A stretch of DNA of 42,021 nt from an uncultured Candidatus Melainabacteria bacterium (GTDB lineage: Bacteria > Cyanobacteriota > Vampirovibrionia > Gastranaerophilales > Gastranaerophilaceae): the NCBI GenBank assembly GCA_947361615.1, contig CANAJP010000010.1, positions 1-42,021 of the forward strand. The letters are read 5' to 3'. The notes under the pieces were generated by a model. That model saw nothing but the letters and a program-made list of their open reading frames with translations. It ran no database searches and was not told where the DNA came from. Positions within the stretch are counted from its first letter, which is position 1. Each line of letters starts with the position of its first letter. The translations under genes were made by a program, and so were the position numbers. Of the stretch, positions 1 to 8,015 are shown one piece after another.

Positions 1-2
1 AG

Positions 3-443
3 TACTTCGTTGATCTTGCTATGAAATTGAAGAATTCTGACGCTGTTGGAAATGGTCAACGTCCTTGGGTTGTTATTAACCCGCTTGTTGAGTCTTATCT
101 GTTGCAAAGTTCAGAGTTTATCGGCGCTCATAATGTTGCAGATCAAACTCTTAGAGATGGCGCAATCGGTAGAATTGCAGGTATGGATGTACTTGTAACA
201 ACTAACCTTACTGATACTGATGGCAAAATTTATGTTCTTGCAGGTACTAATGAAGCAATTACATTCGCTTCTCAACTTTCAAAAATCGAAACTTTACGCG
301 ATAAAGATTCATTCTCAGATTTGGTAAGAGGCTTGTATTTATACGGTGCGAAAACTGTTCAGCCTGCAGCATTAGCAAAAATGGTTATTACAACCGGTGC
401 CGTTGTTGAAGTCCCGGAAGAGGAATCCGGTACTGATTCGTAA
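3..443 (+). CDS. Phage major capsid (coat) protein, C-terminal part, cut by window edge
   Basis: The reading frame is open from the first bases of the window (codons tac ttc gtt gat ctt gct precede the ATG at 21), so this is the end of a longer gene and the ATG at 21 is internal. The visible ~147 residues have the pattern of the C-terminal part of P22-type coat proteins with the HK97 fold: a PWVVINPLVESYLL stretch, then GAIGRIAGMDVLVTTNL and a strand-rich AGTNEAITFA segment, ending in an acidic tail (EVPEEESGTD). The protein would form the procapsid shell. It is the first gene of a + strand phage block, and the next gene starts 15 bases downstream after a good ribosome site (aaaggagag). The family call rests on remembered patterns and the portion seen is short. 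Confidence 0.7.
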   Translation, partial: YFVDLAMKLKNSDAVGNGQRPWVVINPLVESYLLQSSEFIGAHNVADQTLRDGAIGRIAGMDVLVTTNLTDTDGKIYVLAGTNEAITFASQLSKIETLRDKDSFSDLVRGLYLYGAKTVQPAALAKMVITTGAVVEVPEEESGTDS

Positions 444-458
444 TAAAAGGAGAGAATA

Positions 459-704
459 ATGCTTGAAAGTTTTAGAAACAAGGTTTTGGAGCTTGCTGGA
501 CAGGCTGTTGCAACAGCAGAGGAAACTTTGGCCGGTGAGAGCGGAAAACAAAAGAAAATCGCCGCTGTAAAATATGTTGTAACCCACCTGCCTGTTCCCA
601 CTCCAATTCGATACGTACTCGGCGTTGTTCTGTCAGTATTTATCGACAGTGCTGTAGAAATAGCAGTGGCTTATATGAATAGCCGCAAAAAAGTTGAGGG
701 ATAA
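459..704 (+). CDS. Small phage protein, possibly holin-like
   Basis: This 81-residue protein follows the coat gene and is preceded by aaaggagag. The N-terminal half is helical and charged (residues 1-40). The C-terminal half has a hydrophobic stretch around residues 50-72 (RYVLGVVLSVFIDSAVEIAV) that could cross or lie on the membrane, followed by a basic tail. The arrangement, a charged helix, a KKIAAVKYV segment and a terminal hydrophobic helix, recalls small LLH-type phage holins, but the resemblance is weak. It sits between coat and scaffold-like genes, where a small structural protein would be equally plausible. It was not recognised with confidence. Confidence 0.55.
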   Translation: MLESFRNKVLELAGQAVATAEETLAGESGKQKKIAAVKYVVTHLPVPTPIRYVLGVVLSVFIDSAVEIAVAYMNSRKKVEG

Positions 705-707
705 CAA

Positions 708-1385
708 ATGAATGAACAAAATATAAATAACTTTTTAACAAGGGATTCATCCGCTGCCGTGACTCAAAACGGCGCTGGATTGCAAACAGAAAACGCGGCT
801 GCAGCAGGCATTGCACAGCAGGATTCCGCAAGAGTAGAACAGTTGGCTGAAAATGACCTGAAAGTCATCAGAAGCCTTATGGGTATGGGTGTTGTAACTC
901 GTGAACAAGGACAAAATTTAATGAAACAAGTTATACAAAATGCGTACAATAGTATTACACAACAACGCGAAGTTCAACAACCGGCCCCTGTCGCTCAAAG
1001 CGCTCCTGCGCTGGATGCTTTTGCAGAATTTAATCTTTCAAATCCGGATTTCTTCAAAAGAGCCGGAAGAGAAGATGTTCTTGCATATCTGAAAAACTCT
1101 AACGCTAATTTTGACAAAGATGAACTCTTGCAAATATCTAGACTCGTTGAGTCTTTAGAGCAAAACGCTGTTGACAGATATTTGAAAAAAATTGAGTACG
1201 GAAAAACATTAAATGACGAAAACGCAATCGCTAAGCAAAGGCTGACGGCTAACGCTCAGAATTCCAATGCAGCTGATAACAACATGGTTTTTACCCGTGC
1301 TCAAATCGGCAAAATGAGTGGTGATGAATTTACCAGATATGAGTCCGCGATTATGGACCAGCTCAGAAAAGGGCTGATTAAATAG
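708..1385 (+). CDS. Phage scaffold-like protein
   Basis: This 225-residue protein starts 3 bases after the preceding stop. It is rich in Gln, Asn and Ala, with low-complexity disordered stretches at residues 15-45 and 85-105 and helical charged segments between them. The C-terminus carries FTRAQIGKMS followed by a helix ending MDQLRKGLIK, a tail often seen in small phage scaffolding or head-assembly proteins. Position next to the coat gene supports a capsid-assembly role, although scaffolds normally precede the coat gene. There are no catalytic motifs and no signal peptide. An internal virion protein is the main alternative. Confidence 0.5.
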   Translation: MNEQNINNFLTRDSSAAVTQNGAGLQTENAAAAGIAQQDSARVEQLAENDLKVIRSLMGMGVVTREQGQNLMKQVIQNAYNSITQQREVQQPAPVAQSAPALDAFAEFNLSNPDFFKRAGREDVLAYLKNSNANFDKDELLQISRLVESLEQNAVDRYLKKIEYGKTLNDENAIAKQRLTANAQNSNAADNNMVFTRAQIGKMSGDEFTRYESAIMDQLRKGLIK

Positions 1386-1410
1386 CTGGTAGTTTCATCG
1401 GTGAAGTTGT

Positions 1411-1428
1411 GAGGGGAATTTTCCCCTC
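1411..1428 (+). other. Perfect hairpin between phage genes
   Basis: The sequence gaggggaattttcccctc is an 18-base perfect palindrome in the 68-base gap between the scaffold-like and adaptor-like genes. No T tract follows, so it is not a typical intrinsic terminator. It may be an RNA processing or attenuation element. Confidence 0.5.
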
Positions 1429-1453
1429 AGGCTTCATAATCAAAGGAGTATCT

Positions 1454-2098
1454 ATGAAATTTTTGGAAATTGTTAACAAATGTCTGGTTGAATTAAACTA
1501 CAAACCTGTCAATGCTTTTGCAGAACTTACAAAAAATGAACATAAAAAGATTATGAACATTTTGAATGTGCTTAACTCTGAAATCTGTCAGTATGCAAAG
1601 TGGAATTTTTTGATTAGAAAAGCAAACATCCCTCTTCCTGCTGGCTGTGCCGAGGTTGATAACAAGATTAACGGAAGAATTTCGCAACTGCTTATTGATT
1701 CAACTAATTTTGAATATTGTGAAAATGCCGGTGAAATTCTCAACGGACGACATAAGGGCAAAAATCTTTATTCAAATTATGCAAACAAAATCATACTTGC
1801 AAAAACTTTTGACGAACCTAAGAATATCGAAGTTATTTATTACACTAAAAATAATACGATTGACTCAACAGGCATGGAAAAAGATAGTTTTGAACAGGAG
1901 GACGATGAAACTCTTTTACCTATGCCGTTTGCAGAGCCAATTCTGGTTTACGGTACCTGTATGAGGTTGAAAGGAAATCCGCAGCACATAAGGTTTAACT
2001 ACTGGGTAAGTATGTATAGGGATGCGCTTGCGAATATGGTTTCGCGCTGTTCAATTGATTCGGGCTTTGAACCGCGGGTGAGGTTGGAGAGAAGTTAA
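1454..2098 (+). CDS. Phage head-tail adaptor-like protein
   Basis: The start is set at the ATG preceded by caaaggagtatct; an upstream in-frame ATG at 1409 lies before the ribosome site and is unlikely. The product has 214 residues. It begins with a helical region containing a conserved-looking EICQYAKWNFLIRK segment, then a strand-rich middle (NKIILAKTFDEPKNIEVIYYTK) and an acidic patch, and ends with a helix-rich portion (ILVYGTCMRLKGNPQ). This layout resembles podovirus adaptor proteins of the T7 gp11 / P22 gp4 type that bind the portal ring. The family assignment is an inference from pattern and from the position with coat and portal genes. Confidence 0.5.
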   Translation: MKFLEIVNKCLVELNYKPVNAFAELTKNEHKKIMNILNVLNSEICQYAKWNFLIRKANIPLPAGCAEVDNKINGRISQLLIDSTNFEYCENAGEILNGRHKGKNLYSNYANKIILAKTFDEPKNIEVIYYTKNNTIDSTGMEKDSFEQEDDETLLPMPFAEPILVYGTCMRLKGNPQHIRFNYWVSMYRDALANMVSRCSIDSGFEPRVRLERS

Positions 2099-2106
2099 TT
2101 TATATT

Positions 2107-2275
2107 GTCATCCTGAACTTGTTTCAGGATCTGGCCGGCGTTACACCAGGCGAAGCCATAGCGCCTCGCGATGAACGCCACCGCTCGCGTTTGCGGCCAA
2201 GAACGCGGTCTTGCCCGTCGCACGCTCGTCTCTACGATTGCTTCGCAATCTCCGTGGCTCCGCTCGGCGCGCAAA
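2107..2275. repeat. GC-rich palindromic repeat insert in phage intergenic gap
   Basis: The 299-base gap between the adaptor-like gene and the small terminase contains a GC-rich block in otherwise AT-rich DNA. It opens with tgtcatcctgaacttgtttc and its matching arm (8-base arms at 2110-2117 and 2123-2130), the same repeat type found inside two pilin-like genes at 13529 and 29762. The rest holds short GC-rich palindromes such as gattgcttcgcaatc. The closing inverted copy (atgaca end) seen in the pilin genes is absent here, so this looks like a solo or decayed copy. The remaining ~120 bases to the next gene show only AT-rich sequence. Confidence 0.6.
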
Positions 2276-2397
2276 AAAAACAGGAAGTTTGTATTCCCCC
2301 TGTTAAGATTTACACTAGCCGAAATATAAATAGCATGCTTATTATACTACTTATATAGAAAAATATCAAATTATGTAAAGAAATTGAAATAAAAAAG

Positions 2398-2829
2398 ATG
2401 AAAAACGTTACAATTCAACAGAAAAAGTTTATAGAGGAATATGTCAAAACCCTTGATGGAGAGGCTTCTTGCAGGTACGCAGGGTATAAAACCCAAAATC
2501 TTAAAGAATTGTCAAATAAGATGCTTGCTGATAAGAAAATTATCAATGCTATCAAAAAAGAATTGATTTCGCGTATTCCATCGCTCAGAGTTGAAAAAGG
2601 GTATATTGTTCAAAAACTTCTGCAAATTATTGAGTTTTCGTTAGAGGAAGAGGACATTTTGGATAAGGAGGGTTCTGTTACAGGTAAAAGGAAACTTCGT
2701 GACACTTCAACAGGTCTTAAAGCGCTTGAAAATCTTTGCAAACATCTTGGATTTGGCTCTGCGCAAGACGATGCACACAAAGAGGCCAAAATTATTACAA
2801 TCTCAAATCTCGATGAAAACAAACTATAA
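2398..2829 (+). CDS. Phage terminase small subunit
   Basis: This 143-residue protein begins MKNVTIQQKKFIEEYV, with the T-x-Q-x-x-F-x-x-x-Y pattern of Terminase_2-type small subunits, followed by a DNA-binding helix-turn-helix region (GEASCRYAGYKTQNLKELSNK) and a charged helical middle. Small terminases recognise the packaging site and load the large terminase. No strong Shine-Dalgarno precedes the ATG. A hypothetical gene, a GNAT-like gene and the portal gene lie between it and the large terminase, an atypical separation. Confidence 0.75.
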   Translation: MKNVTIQQKKFIEEYVKTLDGEASCRYAGYKTQNLKELSNKMLADKKIINAIKKELISRIPSLRVEKGYIVQKLLQIIEFSLEEEDILDKEGSVTGKRKLRDTSTGLKALENLCKHLGFGSAQDDAHKEAKIITISNLDENKL

Positions 2830-2841
2830 GAAAGGTTAAAA

Positions 2842-3207
2842 ATGAAAGATATAAATAATTCAGATATGGAAAAAATGCTGCTTACCGGAAAATCTATTGA
2901 TGAATTAATTCAAATGAAAATTCAGGAGGATTATAAATCAATTCAGAAAGAAGCGAAGAAAAAGCATAAAGTTGAGAAAATTGTTGATATCGCAAAAGTT
3001 CCGCGCACGCTGATTTTTTCAAAAGCAAGTATTTACAAAGTGTTTAACAAAAACACACGTGTGGAAAGTTTAATCAACGGTGTTCAGGCAGAAGCAATGA
3101 TAGGACTTCAGGAAACGGTCAGGGATGCGCTATTTAACGGCAAAATAAAAGCTTTTGTTGCCGGTGATGTTTATGTGGAATTTATGTATGCACGAGCAGT
3201 TGTTTAG
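2842..3207 (+). CDS. Hypothetical phage protein
   Basis: This 121-residue protein is preceded by aagaaaggttaaaa. The N-terminal half is strongly charged and helical (residues 10-50, Lys/Glu rich, possible coiled coil). The C-terminal half is more globular (TLIFSKASIYKVFN, then GVQAEAMIGLQETVRDAL). The family was not recognised. Its 3' end overlaps the start of the next gene by 20 bases, implying translational coupling inside the packaging cluster. Confidence 0.6.
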   Translation: MKDINNSDMEKMLLTGKSIDELIQMKIQEDYKSIQKEAKKKHKVEKIVDIAKVPRTLIFSKASIYKVFNKNTRVESLINGVQAEAMIGLQETVRDALFNGKIKAFVAGDVYVEFMYARAVV

Positions 3208-3733
3208 ATTTGAAAGACTCGTTATAAACCGTCAGCGTGGAATTTTTGATAATATCAAATATTTTCCGCAGGTGATGAGGCTCTATATAAAATACTTGCG
3301 GCATCTGGAGGATGATTTTTCACCCTTGCGCGGGAATGCACTTGAAGGAATGGTCGAATTTATCGAAAGAACATCGCCGCATTTTTATCTGGTACTTTCA
3401 GGCGAAGAGGTTTGCGGATTCTTTTGTTTAGAACATCTGATTGGCTCGCCGAACAAAATTCACTCAGCCGAGGTCGTAACATGTTTTGATAGAAAATACT
3501 GGGGTGTTTTTACAAAGTGTGCAGGACGAATTTTTGAGGATTTTTGTTTCAATGTCCTCGGACTTTGTAAGCTAAAGGCCCTTATATATCCGGATAATTC
3601 ACGTGTTAAGGCGATTTTAAGGGCTTGCGGTTTTAAAAAAGAGGCCGGGTTGAAAGCTGAAACCAGAAAAGACGGACGCTTACAGGATATTGATGTATAT
3701 TCTGTTATAAATAAGGAGAAGTTATGCAATTAG
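3188..3733 (+). CDS. GNAT-like acetyltransferase in phage packaging cluster
   Basis: The start is placed at the second of two ATGs inside the end of the upstream gene; the frame is open from 3155 but that would overlap further. The product is ~181 residues. Residues 50-165 show a GNAT-like order: a strand pair around FYLVLSGEEVCGFFCLEH, a mixed region, then NSRVKAILRACGFKKE, resembling the motif B helix and GF turn of N-acetyltransferases. The glycine-rich acetyl-CoA loop is not obvious. Its stop overlaps the portal start by 10 bases. Small acetyltransferase-like proteins occur in some phage packaging clusters; the substrate cannot be inferred. Confidence 0.6.
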   Translation: MHEQLFRFERLVINRQRGIFDNIKYFPQVMRLYIKYLRHLEDDFSPLRGNALEGMVEFIERTSPHFYLVLSGEEVCGFFCLEHLIGSPNKIHSAEVVTCFDRKYWGVFTKCAGRIFEDFCFNVLGLCKLKALIYPDNSRVKAILRACGFKKEAGLKAETRKDGRLQDIDVYSVINKEKLCN

Positions 3734-5376
3734 AAATGGAAGATTTAACTATTAAAATTAACGATCTTGAAGAAAACTATCTAGTGGATAGGATTACAAG
3801 AAAGTTTGATAATTACGAAAATGGAAGAAGTTCACAGTTGTCGGACTTGGCGGCAGTGAGAAACGCTATTTATGAAGTGAAAACGCCGCTTCATGGCGCG
3901 TGGGATTCTAAGGTTGAACTACCTAATATGTACGAGTTAGCGCAGACTTTGAAAGCGCATATTACGCAAAATGTTTACTCGCATCCCGAAACGATGTTTG
4001 ATGTTTCCGGTACAAATGAACAATCGCAGGAGTTCGCAAATAAGCAAAAGGCTATGCTTGTTAAGACATTTGAAGAAATGGATTTCGAGGGAGAGCTTGA
4101 AAAAATTGTTGATGGAATTGTAGAAGCCGGTGAAGCAACGCTTTTTGTCGGCTGGGAAACCAAACTTAAACGTACCCGCAGAGCGCAGACTTTTGAAGAA
4201 AAACTTTTGGATTTGAATAATAAGGGGTTTGTTATAGAAGAAAAAGTTGTCTATGACAATGCGAAAGTTAAGTTTATTTGTCCTGAGGATTTTGTTTTCG
4301 ACAAGTACGATGCTGATAATTGGGATAGTTGTTCTAAGATTTATCGTACGTTTAAGACGCTTGATGAAATTCGTTCTGATAAATCAAATAATTATTTGAA
4401 CGATATGAAACTGGAAGATTTGAAAGGAGTGGTGGCTAAAAACAGTAAACGGCCGACGTCGTTTGATAATAATAAGTTAGAAGTATTTGAGTTTCTGGGG
4501 GATATTGAACTGCCGGATGGTAAAATGTTGAAAAATTGGTTTATAACAGTTGCCGGCAGAAAACATATTATCAGATTTGAGAGCAATCCGTTTGTTATAA
4601 ATCCGTTTATCCACGCAAATATTATCGAAAACCCTGCGACCGGACGCGGAATTTCGCCGATTAGAGTGGCGCTTGTTTTGAACGAAATATCATCTGAAAT
4701 TTTAAACAAACAGCTTGACGCACTGGCCTTAACAATGAACCCTCCGTATCTTGCGCCGAAAGGTTGTTTTCGCGGTCAGCAAAATATTAGCCCCGGAAAA
4801 ATTGTTGAATACGATGCGGCTTTAATGCCAACAGCACCTACTCCGTTGAATTTTGATAAAGCGATGGTTGGCTGGGATTTTTTGAACTACTTTAAAACAA
4901 CTATTGAAAGCGCAACAGGTGTGTTTAAGAATATGTCAGGAAACCTGCAGGCACAGGCTAGAACCGCAACAGAACTTAATTATTCTGCAAGCGGTCAGGA
5001 ATCACGTTTGAATATGATTCTTGAAGCGATAAATCGAAAAATTATTATTCCTGTTGTTGAGAGAACTGCTGATATTATTGCGAATTTCAAACTTGGAAAA
5101 GAAACTATTTCTGTGAACGAGCATGGTAAAACTGCATTTATTGAGATTGACGATGAAATTCGCAATGCTAATTATATTTACCGTTACGGGGATAGAAAAG
5201 CTATTTTTGAGCGTAAGAACAGGTTTAAAGAACTGTTTGAAGTTGTTCAATCCTTTGCGCAGGTCGATGTAGTTGCGCAGAATATCAACTGGATAGAATG
5301 CTTTAAATTTGCGCTGGAACAGTACGGAATTGAAAACGTAAACAATTTCTTGCTGGAAAAAGATATAATTTCTTAA
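3724..5376 (+). CDS. Phage portal protein
   Basis: This 550-residue protein is preceded by aaggagaagtt. Size and layout match podovirus-type portal proteins: an N-terminal helical region (TRKFDNYENGRSSQLSDLAA), a clip/stem region with PPYLAPKGCFRG around residue 340, and a long helical C-terminal region with TATELNYSASGQESRLN and EAINRKIIIPVVERTADII. Portals form the dodecameric ring through which DNA enters the capsid and to which the large terminase docks. It lies directly upstream of the large terminase rather than downstream, the reverse of the common order. Confidence 0.75.
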   Translation: MQLEMEDLTIKINDLEENYLVDRITRKFDNYENGRSSQLSDLAAVRNAIYEVKTPLHGAWDSKVELPNMYELAQTLKAHITQNVYSHPETMFDVSGTNEQSQEFANKQKAMLVKTFEEMDFEGELEKIVDGIVEAGEATLFVGWETKLKRTRRAQTFEEKLLDLNNKGFVIEEKVVYDNAKVKFICPEDFVFDKYDADNWDSCSKIYRTFKTLDEIRSDKSNNYLNDMKLEDLKGVVAKNSKRPTSFDNNKLEVFEFLGDIELPDGKMLKNWFITVAGRKHIIRFESNPFVINPFIHANIIENPATGRGISPIRVALVLNEISSEILNKQLDALALTMNPPYLAPKGCFRGQQNISPGKIVEYDAALMPTAPTPLNFDKAMVGWDFLNYFKTTIESATGVFKNMSGNLQAQARTATELNYSASGQESRLNMILEAINRKIIIPVVERTADIIANFKLGKETISVNEHGKTAFIEIDDEIRNANYIYRYGDRKAIFERKNRFKELFEVVQSFAQVDVVAQNINWIECFKFALEQYGIENVNNFLLEKDIIS

Positions 5377-5387
5377 TCTGCTTATCT

Positions 5388-5442
5388 GCCGCTGCGACCC
5401 TTTTTTGTTACTCTTCTCGTCTTAATTCCTTAATGCAGCGGC
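5388..5442 (+). promoter_or_regulatory. Inverted repeat in large terminase leader
   Basis: The arms gccgctgc (5388-5395) and gcagcggc (5435-5442) are perfect complements separated by 39 pyrimidine-rich bases in the 86-base gap between portal and large terminase. The second arm covers an in-frame upstream ATG at 5433 and ends 9 bases before the likely Shine-Dalgarno (tggaggg). A leader stem could affect terminase translation; this is inferred from position only. Confidence 0.4.
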
Positions 5443-5462
5443 TTTTCCTTTGGAGGGTTAGA

Positions 5463-6752
5463 ATGGAGTATAATTTGCTAAAATCACAGCGGGAGTTTTT
5501 GGAAATCCCGCATTCACATAGTCTTGATGTCGCAGTATATCAGGGTGGGTATGGCTCGGGGAAAACTTTTGCTGGTTCGCTTCTGGGGATACTTCTTGCA
5601 TTAAGATTTCCCGGAATTCGCGGACTGGTAGGTGCGCAAACTTATACACTTGTACGCGACACGACTTTGCACACATATTTTGAACACCTCGATAATATGG
5701 GCTTTATTGAGGGAAAGGATTATGAATGGTCTTCATCTTTGCAAAAACTTATTTTCCCAAATGGGTCTGAAATCCTTTTCAGGCACTTTGAAGAACCCAA
5801 TAAACTCAAATCTTTAAACCTTGGTTTCGTTGAGATTGAGGAGATGTCAGATATTCCTTATGATACATTTAAAATGCTTTTGAGCCGTATGCGACAGAAA
5901 ATTCGCAAAAGCTGGAAGAATTTTAAATACAGAATTTTCGGGCATACAAACCCAGAAATGCAGCGGGGGTGGGTTTATAAAACCTTTGTTGAAAATCCGC
6001 CGCCTAATTACAGGTTGATTTCTGCGCCTACTACTCAGAACATTTATCTGCCTGAGGGCTACTGCGAAGAACTCAAAAAGCTTTACGACGAAAATTATTA
6101 TAATATTTTTGTGCTGGCGCAGAACGGCGAATACAGTAAAGCGCTTGTTATAAAAGATTTTACCGACGACAATATTATGGAAATTAAATACCGCCCCGAA
6201 TTGGATTTGCACCTTTCTTGTGACTTTAACGTTGACCCTATGGCGTGGGTACTGGCGCATAAAACAGAGGATAAAGTATTTTATTTTGATGAACTTGTGC
6301 TTGAAAATACGACAACTGCCAAGGCTTGTGAGGAATTTTGCAGACGCTATCCCGCGCATAAAGGCAAGATTATTGTTAATGGCGACGCGTCAGGTGACAA
6401 TAGAAGCTGTACGAGTGAGTATACAAATTACGTTATTATTAAGAAAAAATTACTTGAATACGGGTATGATGTTGATATAAAAATAAAACCTTATAATCCG
6501 CCTATAAAAAATAGGATTATGGCATTTAATGCGAAAATTCGCAGTGCTGATGGGCAGGTATGCCTTTTTGTTGATAAAAAGTGTGAAAAGCTTCTCTATA
6601 ATATCTATAACCTTAAATACAAAGAGGGTTCGTCAAAAATAGATATTCCGACGTATCACCAAATAAAACAGACACGGGAATTGAAATTCCTCTCTCACCC
6701 GATAGATGCGGCCTCATATCTGGTGGATTTTTACTGGCCGATTACACTATAA
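5463..6752 (+). CDS. Phage terminase large subunit
   Basis: The start is the ATG preceded by ttggagggttaga; the frame also opens at 5433, but that ATG lies in a stem and lacks a ribosome site. The 429-residue protein has the Walker A motif GGYGSGKT at residues 28-35, a Walker B-like strand LGFVEIEEM near residue 125, and a C-terminal RNase H-fold nuclease with acidic positions in SCDFNVDP (~250), NGDASGDN (~305) and HPIDAASYLVDF (~415). It would power DNA packaging and cut the concatemer. It appears intact, as both ATPase and nuclease motifs are present. Confidence 0.9.
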   Translation: MEYNLLKSQREFLEIPHSHSLDVAVYQGGYGSGKTFAGSLLGILLALRFPGIRGLVGAQTYTLVRDTTLHTYFEHLDNMGFIEGKDYEWSSSLQKLIFPNGSEILFRHFEEPNKLKSLNLGFVEIEEMSDIPYDTFKMLLSRMRQKIRKSWKNFKYRIFGHTNPEMQRGWVYKTFVENPPPNYRLISAPTTQNIYLPEGYCEELKKLYDENYYNIFVLAQNGEYSKALVIKDFTDDNIMEIKYRPELDLHLSCDFNVDPMAWVLAHKTEDKVFYFDELVLENTTTAKACEEFCRRYPAHKGKIIVNGDASGDNRSCTSEYTNYVIIKKKLLEYGYDVDIKIKPYNPPIKNRIMAFNAKIRSADGQVCLFVDKKCEKLLYNIYNLKYKEGSSKIDIPTYHQIKQTRELKFLSHPIDAASYLVDFYWPITL

Positions 6753-6761
6753 GGAGCAACA

Positions 6762-6992
6762 ATGCAAGAACTTATTCAATATTCGCCGCTGATTGTGGCT
6801 GTTATGATATTTTTTATTCAACAAAAAATTTTTGTTACGCCTGAACAACTCGAAAAAAAACACAGAGAGATTATCGAAAGCGTTGAAGCGCATTTCGTTT
6901 CGCTCCATAGCTTTAACGATTTAAAAGATGGCGTCGACGATATGAAAGATAAAATCGACAAAATTTATGATTGTTTAATTACGTTCAAGTGA
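6762..6992 (+). CDS. Small membrane/coiled-coil phage protein
   Basis: This 76-residue protein is preceded by aaggagcaaca. Residues 6-22 form one hydrophobic helix (SPLIVAVMIFFI) and the rest is charged and heptad-like (FNDLKDGVDDMKDKIDKIYD), giving a membrane anchor plus coiled coil. That layout is shared by XhlA/BhlA-type lysis accessory proteins, but also by many short phage membrane proteins. It is the last + strand gene of the phage block, and its last 18 bases overlap the end of the convergent DUF475 gene. Confidence 0.6.
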   Translation: MQELIQYSPLIVAVMIFFIQQKIFVTPEQLEKKHREIIESVEAHFVSLHSFNDLKDGVDDMKDKIDKIYDCLITFK

Positions 6993-8015
6993 TTTTTTGT
7001 TGTGCAGAATTGAGGAGATTAAGGACAGAACAATAAATACAAGTCCTATCAAGCCGGTAACAACTTCCGGCACCTCAATTTCTGTAGAAATAAGCATAAT
7101 CACCGCGAGCGCACCGATTGCCCAGTGTGCGCCGTGTTCAAGAAAAAGAAATTGCGCGAGCGTCTTTTTCTCAACAAGCATTACGGTAAGTGAACGCACA
7201 AACATTGCACCGATGGCAAGCCCGATTGAGATAATTATGATATCTTTACTTAGTGCAAATGCGCCCAAAACCCCGTCAAGCGAGAACGACGCGTCAATTA
7301 ATTCAAGATACATAAAAGCTACAAAGCCACCACACGCCGCGTCTTTACAAAGCGCGAGTTTTTTCTGTTCGCGTTTTTCGAGATAATGTGAAAGTCCGTC
7401 GACCGCAAGGTATGTAATAATCCCGCTTATTCCGGCGATAATTATTTGAAGTTTTACATCTGGTGTTGCCGCAAAGCTTTGTGTTACTAAAATTGCTGCG
7501 AGTGAAATAATTATTTCAATCCCGCGAACATCATCGAGATGTGAAAGCCATTGTTCCAGCGGTTTTAACCAGTGCACTGTCTTTTCGTGGTTGAAGAAAT
7601 AATGTAAGAAAAGCATTAGTAAGAAAATTCCGCCAAATGATACGATTGGAGCGTGCGTAAGGTGCAGGTAGTGCGCGTATTTGTCCGCGTCGTTTACAGC
7701 AATTTTAGCGACTTCTGCCATGCTGATGTTAGCAAAAATCGAAACAACCAGTATCGGGAATAGAAATCTCATCCCGAAAACAGCTATTGCAATCCCCCAC
7801 GTCAAAAATCTGTGGCGCCAGATATGGCTCATTTTTTCTAGTTTCATCGCGTTAACAACAGCGTTATCGAAAGACAAACTTACTTCTAAAATTGCCAGAA
7901 TAAAGACGATAAAAACACTTGCCAGACCGCTTCCGGCATGGTTATGTTCCGCCCAGAGGTACGCTGTAATTACGCCTAAAATGGTAACTATATATGAGCC
8001 TAAAAAGTATTGCAT
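6975..8015 (-). CDS. DUF475 / TerC-superfamily integral membrane protein
   Basis: This 346-residue protein has about eight hydrophobic helices. Characteristic pieces are EVSLSFDNAVVNAMKL near residue 45 and ELIDASFSLDGVLGAFALS near residue 235, the paired acidic FDNA and SLDG motifs of the TerC/DUF475 group, thought to handle metal ions or metal stress at the membrane. The start overlaps the miaB stop by one base (TAATG), so it is translationally coupled and is the last gene of an MgtC-like-miaB-DUF475 operon. Its 3' end overlaps the phage block by 18 bases, so the phage/host junction runs into this gene's end. Confidence 0.85.
   Translation of the reverse strand: MQYFLGSYIVTILGVITAYLWAEHNHAGSGLASVFIVFILAILEVSLSFDNAVVNAMKLEKMSHIWRHRFLTWGIAIAVFGMRFLFPILVVSIFANISMAEVAKIAVNDADKYAHYLHLTHAPIVSFGGIFLLMLFLHYFFNHEKTVHWLKPLEQWLSHLDDVRGIEIIISLAAILVTQSFAATPDVKLQIIIAGISGIITYLAVDGLSHYLEKREQKKLALCKDAACGGFVAFMYLELIDASFSLDGVLGAFALSKDIIIISIGLAIGAMFVRSLTVMLVEKKTLAQFLFLEHGAHWAIGALAVIMLISTEIEVPEVVTGLIGLVFIVLSLISSILHNKKSLERN

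Noticed and set aside
2119-2358. Open frame of 79 codons in the phage gap
   Set aside because: It lies in the GC-rich palindromic repeat, has no ribosome site, and its composition reflects the repeat.
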